Source: Rhyacophila brunnea (taxonomy: Eukaryota; Arthropoda; Insecta; Trichoptera; Rhyacophilidae). From it: 64,000 nt of DNA. The first letter of the stretch is position 1, and each line of letters begins with the position of its first letter. A model generated the notes under the pieces. The model saw only the letters and a list, made by a program, of their open reading frames with translations. It did no database searches and had not been told where the DNA came from. Both the position numbers and the translations under genes were made by a program. Shown one piece after another: positions 56,441 to 64,000 of the stretch. The stretch covers positions 248,001 to 312,000 of the forward strand of contig JAGYXB010000617.1 in assembly GCA_022495005.1 (NCBI GenBank). The letters are read 5' to 3'.

Positions 56441-57366
56441 CGTTCGGCTTGTTCCTTGGATGAGACAGAGTTCGTCACTATAAATGACCGACGATTGATT
56501 GGCAAAATATAAACCAAAGGCGTCATTTTATTTTGTGATTGGATTAGTGCTGACTTAATAAAATAATATTATATACCTATATCTTCTTGGTGGATCAGAT
56601 TCAAATAAAAAAAATGTGAGTACTTAATGTACCTAATATAATTAATTATGTTGCAATCTCAACGTTGGTTTTACTATTCCGATATTACAACCGCACCCTA
56701 TTGGTTCAATAAGAAATGTGTCGCTTTAAAACCTTATTTTCTGATTTTGTCTTGATTTAAAGTTGGACTTGACCCTTGAAAACTTAGGTTCCTTATTATT
56801 TTATAATGTGTAAATTCTAGAATGTACCGAAGAGTAGGTAGGTACCTGTCCCTGTTCACAATTAAATGATGTTTTTATTTCTATCTCAAAAGTCTAGACA
56901 CAAAACCATAATATTATTTAGAGCCCTTCCTATAGGTAGCCCTGAGTGGATTTGCAGGTAAATTATTTAAGTTAGGTAGTTTCGAAGTAGAACAAGGCAT
57001 TATTGCTATCGATTACATTAATCTACTACCCGAAACAAAATCGATTAAATCGAACCCTTCTTGGAGAACATCTAGGAGTAAAGGGTTAAAATGTTTTAAA
57101 TACTGACATGCTATAACTTCGATACCTGCACAAAATTTATTTTGAACAGGAGTGTCAAAAAAAATCAAAACTTCTGTTTCAAGTGTTTCAATAGGCAATT
57201 TCAGGGCCTCAAAATAAATCTGTGCCTCGAATAAAAACTTGCCAGCCACTAATCGCTATGGATGATTATGAGAGAAGAATGGTGTACTAATACTTAGTAC
57301 TACAACCTGCACTAGATTGTAGTACCGACAATGATCCTTGTCTAAACCGCTGTGACCTTCGCTGTT
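56441..57366. other. unassigned sequence with one coding-like minus frame
   Basis: On the minus strand 57249-57013 is open for 78 codons (no ATG). It contains EALKLPIETLETEVLIFFDT and LLLDVLQEGFDLIDFVSGSR, which has a natural protein-like composition. Internal CAG|GTATCG after a T-rich tract could be a splice acceptor. I recognise no family. Confidence 0.35.
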
Positions 57367-57659
57367 TTTACAACGATTTTCTTAGCTCGTATTCTTATTT
57401 GTCCGGTGGTTCTTTGTCCGGTACAAATCTTGCAATCGATTTTTAACTAACTTCCCGACTACCTAGACATTTGAAACTTTTAGAATATATCAGAACACGA
57501 TGCCAATGCATTTTTTTAATACTTTTAGCCATCTTTAAATAGAATTGAATTCATTTTCAGTTAATTCTGTTTTGTATGAAAAGTTATTTCGACACCATTA
57601 TTGGTTGCTAGGGGTCTAGGGTCCTAGCAACTAAATTATTAATGTATACGTGCGTTACT
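57367..57659 (+). promoter_or_regulatory. copy 3 of the three-copy unit: promoter-like block
   Basis: Begins ACAACGATTTTCTTAGCTCG and keeps every block of copies 1 and 2, including TTAACTAACTTCCCGACTA and ATATATCAGAACACGATG. ATTGGTTGCTAGG...CCTAGCAACTAA forms an inverted repeat around the ATTGG box, followed by a TAATGTATAC TATA-like run and the ATG at 57660. Confidence 0.6.
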
Positions 57660-57785
57660 ATGGAAATCAATATGAATGTCAAAATGACATTTCAGTATTA
57701 TTTCTATCAAATACAAATTTTTTTGATCGTTTATCTAGTCAAGTCAAGTTTATATGTTTCAACAGAAAATTTAAAAACATTGTAA
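57660..57785 (+). CDS. candidate first exon encoding a signal peptide (copy 3)
   Basis: ATG at 57660 gives MEINMNVKMTFQYYFYQIQI FLIVYLVKSSLYVSTENLKT L: polar start, hydrophobic stretch near residues 15-28, then the shared STENLKT. The next bases are GTAAGT, a consensus splice donor absent from the other two copies, followed by an 11-bp insertion (relative to them) and then their common AAAAGTTC. If spliced, this is a first exon of about 41 codons; unspliced, it stops at once. Downstream exons were not identified. Repeat-derived or dead origin is equally possible. Confidence 0.3.
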   Translation: MEINMNVKMTFQYYFYQIQIFLIVYLVKSSLYVSTENLKTL

Positions 57786-57830
57786 GTACCTACATAAAAA
57801 GTTCATTTTATCTTGTAATTATTAACTATT

Positions 57831-58689
57831 TAAACCAGAAAAAATACAGAACGTGTTCCAATTTATAGACAGAAAAACTTAATGTACCTAGTTTAGTATC
57901 ATTTGTGTTCAAATCATGGTAAACTATTGCAATTTATTATCTACATTCTATACTGTGTGCATTACTCACTCGGTATAATAGAAGGTAATTAATAACGCAT
58001 GCATGTATATTGTACACAATATCTGAAGGCACAATACCTGGAGTAAATCGTCAAACAACTCGTCGGCTCTAAATGACCCGCGAGGTTATAATTAACGTAG
58101 ATAAATCTCCCGGTAATTGCAGGGTTCAGAGACTGGCGTATTATTTTATTGCTTCCACAGGAATCGCCTTATTTACGCAGGTGAGCAATTTTAAGCGGCA
58201 ATTTGTATGAATTCTATACTGTTACTATCCACAGCGTGCATGATATAACTATCGCGAATTGTAAAGCATAATGTATTTATTATTAAATTTGTAGATCGAG
58301 TAACGTGAATAAAAAACCGAGAACAAATGATAAAAATAATGAAGCGCCGTTGCAAAAAATAATGTTAATTTGCAGTAATCCTATCCACATTGAAATAATA
58401 AAAAAAATACTCAAAAGTGCATACTAGTTTTAAATTTAGAATATAAAATGAATGTGTCACAAATTTACATAATAGAAACATTAACAGATTAATTTTGTGT
58501 TCCCTGTTTTTGACATTATTGAAAATAATAAACACAATTCTACCAGTTCAAAAGAAAATCATGACAGCGGTTTTAATTTAATTTTGATAACACGCCATGT
58601 TCTCCCGCAGTCAATCTAAAAATATAATGTAGTAAATTCACAAACATAATAAGTATAGATCGCAATAATTATTAATGCTTGCAGGCACT
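57831..58689. other. unassigned sequence
   Basis: 58065-58215 is slightly GC-richer (AATCTCCCGGTAATTGCAGG) with no coding pattern. No gene recognised. Confidence 0.35.
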
Positions 58690-58770
58690 TTTAATTAATT
58701 TTGAACGTGTTATTTTCATCTGCAAATCAATTAGCAAAAACACAATTGTGTGCACCCCGCAAACACTGAG
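58690..58770 (-). repeat. fragment of the CAATGACATTA hAT MITE family
   Basis: ATTAATTTTGAACGTGTTA, AGCAAAAACACAATTGTGTG match 62383-62440 (ATTAATTTTGTAATTAACG, AGAAAAAACACAATTTTGTG). No ends present. Confidence 0.5.
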
Positions 58771-58912
58771 TTTTAAAAAAGTTAAACAAACACTATTGAC
58801 ATCCAAATCGAGAAAGATTAGTAATTTTTTTGTGGATTGTCATAAAATATTGAATGCGCGTTATGCTTGCTTGACAAACTTTTATGCATACTATTGTGAG
58901 ACAGAACAGGGG

Positions 58913-59187
58913 CCTTATGTTAGAACTTGCTAGTTGTAGTCGTCCGGTCGACATGACGTAATATGACATCATTGTGACGTACTACCGGAGTGATAATAGC
59001 ATTCGAGAAAATAACGCTAGTCAAATACTGGCGTTATTCATTGTCCCCATACACAAGTAGGTGTTTCAGCATAATAATATATATGGTGAGCAGTGTGTGT
59101 TGGGCGGCTTGCCTGGAGCGTGTATTGGCTTACGTCACAATTACGTCATGTCGTCGGGTGACTTTATATCACCAGTTATAACATAGG
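58913..59187 (+). mobile_element. CCTTATGTTATAAC MITE, copy 2
   Basis: Same 270-bp element as 41282-41551: CCTTATGTTAGAACTTG, CGGTCGACATGACGTAATAT, GGCGTTATT, TCACAATTACGTCATG and right end ATAACATAGG. GGGG precedes it; the right flank CATGCAG shows no clear duplication. Confidence 0.85.
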
Positions 59188-59192
59188 CATGC

Positions 59193-59290
59193 AGACGTAA
59201 CTACTGAAAATAGCGTATTATTTATCATGACGTGTTTAAATTTATCCCATATTTTCCCACACTCGATAGGTAGTCCAGTAACCATTCATT
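59193..59290. repeat. fragment related to the ~310-bp repeat family
   Basis: CAGACGTAACTACTGAAAAT through CACACTCGATAGG, shared with 1100 and 37848. Confidence 0.5.
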
Positions 59291-59549
59291 TCATTCAGTC
59301 AACCAACTGTTGGGTTCGGATAAATTCTTGTATGTTTAAATATATTGACTAATTATATAGCAAAACAACGCCTGGAAACGTCTACCATTATCAAGACCAG
59401 TTTAATGCATAGTGTCATAACCGAAATAGCTATCGACAAACATTTTTTTGTAGAATGTAATTCATAGTACTCTATTGATAAGCAATAAAATTAGGTAACG
59501 TTGGGTTCGATGGTTTCATACGATACGATTTGTCGGGCTCTAGCCCCAT

Positions 59550-60113
59550 GGCCCCACAAGGGGGGGCGGCTGACAGGGCTATAGCCTGGGACCCCAGGCT
59601 AAGGAGGTGCCCGGCGTGGCGATTTGACCAGATAAGTGAGATAAACTCACATCACAAATTTGCTTTAATCACTAATTTGCACGTACACCATTTGGAAAAC
59701 ACTACAGTAGAGCGTAGAGTTGGGAGAGCTGATTGAACAGCAAACAATCATAAGATACTGTAAGTCCCAACGACTACGATGGGCGGGACATGTGGAGAGA
59801 TTGCCTGAAGTTAAAGCGCCAAGGATCATGACGAAGTGGCTACTCCAACGGAAGAGACCCAGAGGCCGTCAAAGAAGGAGATGGGCTGACGCCGTAGAAG
59901 TGGACTGGCTTCATATAGGAAGACCCGGTAACTGGAGAAGTGTGGCGAGAGACCGGAGTGAGTGGAGAGCGGTTGTGGAGTAGGCCAAATCCCACCCCGG
60001 GATGTAGCGCCGTGGAAGAAGACTGTAGAGCGTCACACTGCCTTTATCCTTAGCGATAGGTAGGTGGGCCCACCAAAGATCCTAGCCTGGGGGCCCGCTT
60101 CAGGACGTGGGGC
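59550..60113 (+). mobile_element. GGGGCC-ended repeat interrupted by a LINE
   Basis: Left part 59550-59715 (GGGGCGGCTGACAGGGCTAT, GCCCGGCGTGGCGATTTG, CGTACACCATTTGG) and right part 60025-60113 (GCGTCACACTGCC, CTGGGGGCCCGCTTCAGG) together form one member of the family at 10820, 56054 and 60994. It is split by the insertion 59716-60024. Confidence 0.85.
59716..60024 (+). mobile_element. RTE-type LINE tail nested with 9-bp duplication
   Basis: The plus strand reads LIEQQTIIRYCKSQRLRWAG, HVERLPEVKAPRIMTKWLLQ, KRPRGRQRRRWADAVEVDWL and NWRSVARDRSEWRAVVE to a stop near 59983: the C-terminal blocks RLRWAGHV, G(R)..RRRWAD and DR..WR. It is flanked by GTAGAGCGT at 59707-59715 and 60025-60033. The intact target is seen at 56085. 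The frame is uninterrupted. Confidence 0.93.
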
Positions 60114-60993
60114 AAATGTCTAGCCCATATAAGATACAGTGCGTATCTGCCGCATATAGCGGAACAGGCATCGTCCGGTCCTAGCTTTATGTTTTAATGA
60201 AGAACCACAAGTCAGCATGAGCAGTCAGGTTAATATACTTTGAAGACAGAGAATTGGTACCTATACTATTATATAAAACAAAAAAATATTATTTTCTATT
60301 CATATCTTAAAACTTTTTTCAGGTCGTTACAAAATGCTAAATCGAAGAAATGAAAAAATAATAAGAAAAAAAGATAACAAAAGAAAATTGCCATAATTTA
60401 TGCAATAAAATAAATCCACAAAAGGTTTGGGAAAGCTCGTCCAGGTATGGGTACCTACACTACCTACTTGATTTTCGTAACAAAAGGTAATATTTACACC
60501 TGTATTCAAAACACATGCATTTGTATAGTTTGACAGGTACCTAAATGGTATAGAATTTATAACCATGCCGAAATTGAAAAGTGACTAAAGTAAATATTTA
60601 AACATTTTGATTTATGATCCAGTTTTTCTACATACAATAATTATTCTACTGGGCTGATGTAGATTAATAAAATCGTTCCCAACTGACATTCCCACCAGTA
60701 AGATAAAATTAGACAATTTGCAGGACAGGGAAGAATGGAGGAGACAGGTGGTATCTTTTATTAAATGACAACCTGGTTTTCATTCACGAATCATCATATT
60801 ATTACTGTATTTGGTTTTGGTTTGTCAACATATTGTGTTCTTCCTCTCTACGCTTAGGGCTCGTTGTCGTTATCTTCAGAATGGCTTCTGCAACGAGTCT
60901 GAAGAATACATGGTGACGATCCAACAACAAAATACAATAAAATATATGATATTGTTACCTTCTAAGAAGCTAGAACTCTAGTGTCTAATAAAT
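60114..60993. other. unassigned sequence with a possible LINE scrap
   Basis: 60705-60765 reads LDNLQDREEWRRQVVSFIK and a stop, which fits the last codons of an RTE ORF (DR.EWR..VV). The remainder shows nothing recognisable. Confidence 0.35.
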
Positions 60994-61335
60994 GGCCCCC
61001 GCATCCTTAAGCGGGCCCCCAGGCAAGGATGTTTGGCGGGCACCCTTACCTATCGCTAAAGTCAGTGCGACGCGCTGCAGTAGCGTTATCCAAATTTGAT
61101 GGTGTATTTTTAGCATTTTTTTAATATGTACACAGTAAAAAAAATGCATCGTACAACCAAATAGTCTTAATTATTAATATCATCAAAGGAAAATAGCGCC
61201 GTAGACGACTTTTTTACCATTAGAGCAAATTTGTGATCTGTGTTTATCCGGTATGGTCGGCTCGTCACGCCGGGCTCTTCCTGAGCCCGGGGCCCCAGAC
61301 TACAGCCCTGTCACCCATCCCTCCTTCTGGGGGCC
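60994..61335 (-). mobile_element. GGGGCC-ended non-autonomous repeat, full copy (reversed)
   Basis: Ends GGCCCCCGCATCCTTAAG and the complement of GGCCCCCAGAAGGAGG. On the minus strand it follows the family order: TGACAGGGCTGTAGTCTGGG, GCCCGGCGTGACG, ACACCATC, GCGTCGCACTG, GATAGGTAAGGG, CCTGGGGGCCCGCTTAAGG. 342 bp, non-coding. No clear target duplication. Confidence 0.78.
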
Positions 61336-62321
61336 ACGTTCTAATCACTCCAATCCATGGAATGTAGGTTCAAATAAATTATATTAATGAATTAACCACT
61401 TTTTTCTATTGGAAACAAAGCGGCAATAAATATACGTCGAAGTGAACGGCCTTACTAAGCCACTCCCGGTCTAAATCGGTAAAAAGCATCAACATTGTAC
61501 CTATTATGAAGTTATAGTTGTCAACCACCCAAGTGTGTTTTAACACTTTTACATGACTTAGTGTCCACGGGAAAGAGGAGTTCGTAAAAGGACAATTAAG
61601 ACCAATATGATCCTACTTATTGTTACGATAATCTTCATGTTTTCACGACGTAAACTGGTAACAAAGCTAAATTCGAATGTTCCCTTGAATACCTACCTAC
61701 TTTATTCGTTCAATAAAGGTATCTTGAACGAGAACAGGTCAAAAACAACTTGTCAAATCAATACTAGCGCGTCATGTAAAATGTAGATGCATCGCATATT
61801 ATTCAGCGAGGTATATTATATGACATACGGAATAGATAAAGCATAATATAATAATATATACTAAACTCAACACAGCCAACAGTTAAACATGCAAAACACC
61901 TCAACGCCGCCTCCCAGTGCCTATTTATGGAAACTCGATTAAGAAACCAATAGTTATGCAAAAAGATATTACAGATTGTTCGTTTTACATAACGTTAGTA
62001 CTTAAGTTATAGGCAAATACTTGTTTCCCATTCAATGGCAAGACAGAATTATTACACTTACCTGGCGTATAGTTTAGTAAGTATTTAATAAGAAATTATT
62101 AGTTATTCGTAGGGGCGACGCTAGGTGTACCTATCTATTGCGTAGGTACTTTTGATTAGGGATCCGAAAACCGAGATCCCGTTATTCTTCGATACCGAAA
62201 TACCGTTTCTTTTTTATGTATAGAAACCGGTATTTTCGCTATTAATTAAGCAGATAAGCATTAAAAATATTATAACTTAAAAAAACTGCAAAATAAAACG
62301 TTTGATAGTTTTGGCAAGAAA
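61336..62321. other. unassigned sequence with a hAT-family scrap
   Basis: 62157-62240 (TAGGGATCCGAAAACCGAGA, CGATACCGAAATACCG, AAACCGGTATTTTCGC) resembles the termini of 11340-12081 and is likely a diverged fragment. No gene recognised. Confidence 0.4.
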
Positions 62322-62793
62322 CAATGACACAGCCCGTAAACATTGGGTTAACCCAATGTTTACGGGCTCTTTTCATTAATTTTGTAATTAACGTGTTAAT
62401 TTGCATTTGAAAAGCAATTAGAAAAAACACAATTTTGTGTGGCCCGTAAGCATTGGGTATAGACGAAGCATCTGGAAAAAAATGACACTCACTTTTTGTC
62501 GGGTCTGCCGAATGGCATAATCTGTTCTTACTCCATTACAATAAAGGTGATATTGCTATAAATTCCCAATCCTTTTTGTCGGGTCTGCCGAATGGTTCGG
62601 TTCGAACGGGTTCGCTCAAATGAATGTTGATAGTAGAAACACTGTTCTAACACCATTACAATAAAGGTGATATTGCCACAAATTCCCGATGCGTGATATC
62701 GCATAATGGAAATTGCGTGACGTCTACCTATACATGTGCGAACTTACTTGCTAGCTACTGTATTGAGAGCGTTGTCCATTAATAATGTCATTG
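62322..62793 (-). mobile_element. hAT MITE, CAATGACATTA family, copy 2, perfect 8-bp duplication
   Basis: Starts CAATGACACAGCCCG and ends TTAATAATGTCATTG, flanked by GCAAGAAA at 62314-62321 and 62794-62801. Relative to copy 1 (15416-15658) it is inverted and 229 bp longer. It carries an extra left segment with a 38-bp perfect palindrome (62331-62368), and an internal duplication in which CTTTTTGTCGGGTCTGCCGA and TTACAATAAAGGTGATATTG each occur twice. Confidence 0.92.
62331..62368. repeat. 38-bp perfect palindrome
   Basis: AGCCCGTAAACATTGGGTT is followed immediately by its exact complement, with GTTAAC at the centre. A third copy of the arm (GCCCGTAAGCATTGGGT) lies at about 62442-62458. Confidence 0.95.
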
Positions 62794-62801
62794 GCAAGAA
62801 A

Positions 62802-63069
62802 TAAAACATACAGGGAGGGACGGAGAGTGAGATAAAGCAATGCAATGGGGTTAGGTAATCAAAATAGCAACCGTAATAATAACCACATTAGCTAGCTATG
62901 CATCAGCGATTAAATGATATGATACACTAAAATTGATAGATACCATCTGCATCCGAAGACCCCCGAAAACGACTTCGCCATAGTCAGTTGGATCTGTCAA
63001 AATTAATTATTAGCTCGTAAACAAATTAATGGCGCCGAACTAAAAGCACTCTTTACAAGACACTTGTAA
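62802..63069. other. unassigned sequence
   Basis: Nothing recognised. Confidence 0.3.
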
Positions 63070-63516
63070 AGTACCTACGCATCGGAAACCTGGACATTAA
63101 CTCTGCGAAATGAACGAGCCCTGAACATCTTTGAAAGAAAAATTCTCCGCCGTATATATGCACCGATCAGGGACGGCACCAAATGGAGGAGAAGATATAA
63201 TGCTGAGCTCTACGGGCTGTACGAAGATTGCAGCGCAGTTCAATCAATGAAGATTGGGAGACTGCGATGGCTAGGTCATGTGCACCGTATGAATGACAAT
63301 GAACCGGCAAAGAGAGTGATGTCCAGCGATCCAATAGGGCGTAGAAGAAGAGGCAGGCCAAAGATTCGCTGGTTGGATGGAGCTGCCAGTGACTGCCGTA
63401 TTCTGGGGGTACTGAATTGGAAAGCGGCCACACTGGATAGGGACAGGTGGAGGGAGCTGTTGGAGGAGGCCAGGACCCACACCGGGTTGTCGCGCCCCTG
63501 ATGATGATGATGATGA
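63070..63516 (+). mobile_element. RTE-type LINE: 143 stop-free codons of the ORF end plus (TGA)n tail
   Basis: The plus frame from 63070 to the stop at 63499-63501 reads TYASETWTLTLRNERALNIF, ERKILRRIYAPIRDGTKWRR, RYNAELYGLYEDCSAVQSMK, IGRLRWLGHVHRMNDNEPAK, GRRRRGRPKIRWLDGAASDC and NWKAATLDRDRWRELLEEAR. These are the successive blocks of the C-terminal third of endonuclease/reverse-transcriptase LINE proteins: Y..ETW.L, KILRRI.(G/A)P, RLRWLGHV.RM, RRRGRP..RW, LDR..WR. The stop is followed by TGATGATGATGATGATGA. No frameshift is visible, so it is among the youngest copies here, but 5'-truncated. Flanking duplication not resolved. Confidence 0.9.
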
Positions 63517-64000
63517 AACAAATGAATGGTGTTGAAAACGCATTCTATCTATATTGCAAATCCGCAACTATGTCCTTGCGTTACAGCAATACTGTCCTAT
63601 CCCGCTAACGTGTGCGTATACAAAATACAAATAACAACATTGCATATTGTACCTACCTAGTTGAAAAAATAATAATTCTACGTCTTTATATATTGCGTAA
63701 GGGTGCATATTGCAAATTCGCGTAGAATCAATGTAGATATTTACGTCCCCGTTTCTGCTATTGGTTGTATCGAAGACGAAGTTAAAAAAATAATGATTTT
63801 TTTTTTTAAATAATATTGTTTTGCGAATATTAATTACATAATATACATACCTACTTACTCTTCTGCAACTTTCGGCTACGCTTCTAGGCGCTGTTGTCTA
63901 CTAAATGGGAGGAGCTTGTTAGTTTATAATGGAAGTGCGGTTAAAAATGGGCGGAGCATGTGAGTTCACAGTTTTAACACGTAGCCAAGAAGATGTTGCT
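63517..64000. other. unassigned sequence
   Basis: No gene recognised up to the window edge. Confidence 0.35.

Noticed and set aside
63271..63567. Several 80-98-codon minus-strand frames
   Set aside because: Antisense shadows of the RTE LINE ORF, which has clear conserved motifs on the plus strand.
1..64000. CRISPR arrays, operons, bacterial promoters or integrated bacterial genes
   Set aside because: No regularly spaced direct repeats and no long open frames; all evidence points to eukaryotic nuclear DNA.
1..64000. Integrated viral genes or LTR retrovirus-like elements
   Set aside because: No capsid, polymerase or integrase motif and no paired long terminal repeats were recognised; the reverse-transcriptase-related tails all belong to non-LTR LINEs.

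Overview
The window looks like nuclear DNA of an insect, probably a sap-sucking hemipteran of the aphid group. It is AT-rich, full of TACCTACC/TAATATTA-type simple sequence, and dominated by eukaryotic transposon families: hAT/ZMYM-type, piggyBac-like TTAA elements, pogo, Tc1/mariner, Helitron, RTE- and R1/Jockey-type LINEs, and a tRNA-derived SINE. The species-level guess rests on repeat style only and is weak. No operon, ribosome-binding site or long open frame exists. The longest open frame is 133 codons and lacks an ATG start. No complete, intron-containing host gene could be identified.

The window is best read as a gene-poor, repeat-rich region. From the left: 1-4.3 kb holds small MITE fragments. 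At 4.3 kb lies the first of three copies of a roughly 0.45-kb unit (also at 51.5 and 57.4 kb) made of a conserved promoter-like stretch and a short hydrophobic N-terminal coding segment. 8.8-19 kb is a dense MITE field, with several elements bounded by perfect 8-bp or TTAA duplications. 21-27 kb holds a hAT remnant, another hAT MITE, an RTE LINE tail and the RNase H end of an R1/Jockey LINE. 27.7-29.1 kb is a near-perfect 1.4-kb inverted repeat flanked by TTAA, with a damaged relative at 53.8 kb. 31.2 kb is a broken mariner transposase. 32.4-34.7 kb is a 2.3-kb TA-flanked pogo-like element with a frameshifted gene.

39.0-40.5 kb is a hAT element with transposase remains and a perfect 8-bp duplication. 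41-43 kb holds two RTE tails, one split by a MITE. 43.5-44.3 kb is an unusual element with long inverted ends, repeated GTTACGAG motifs and a 4-bp ATAC duplication; an unoccupied version of its target exists at 56.4 kb. 47.2-47.6 kb is the only strongly CpG-rich island and may be a host promoter/first exon. 49.2-50.9 kb is a decayed Helitron. 55-64 kb has a pogo MITE, nested repeats, a second copy of the 15.4-kb hAT MITE, and an RTE tail with 143 stop-free codons.

The elements do not form a pathway. Their relation is one of nesting and target-site use, which gives a relative age order. The most interesting leads are the three-copy promoter plus signal-peptide-like unit, the giant hairpin element, the 4-bp-duplication element and the pogo element with subterminal repeats. 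All identifications are from reading the sequence; no database search was run.
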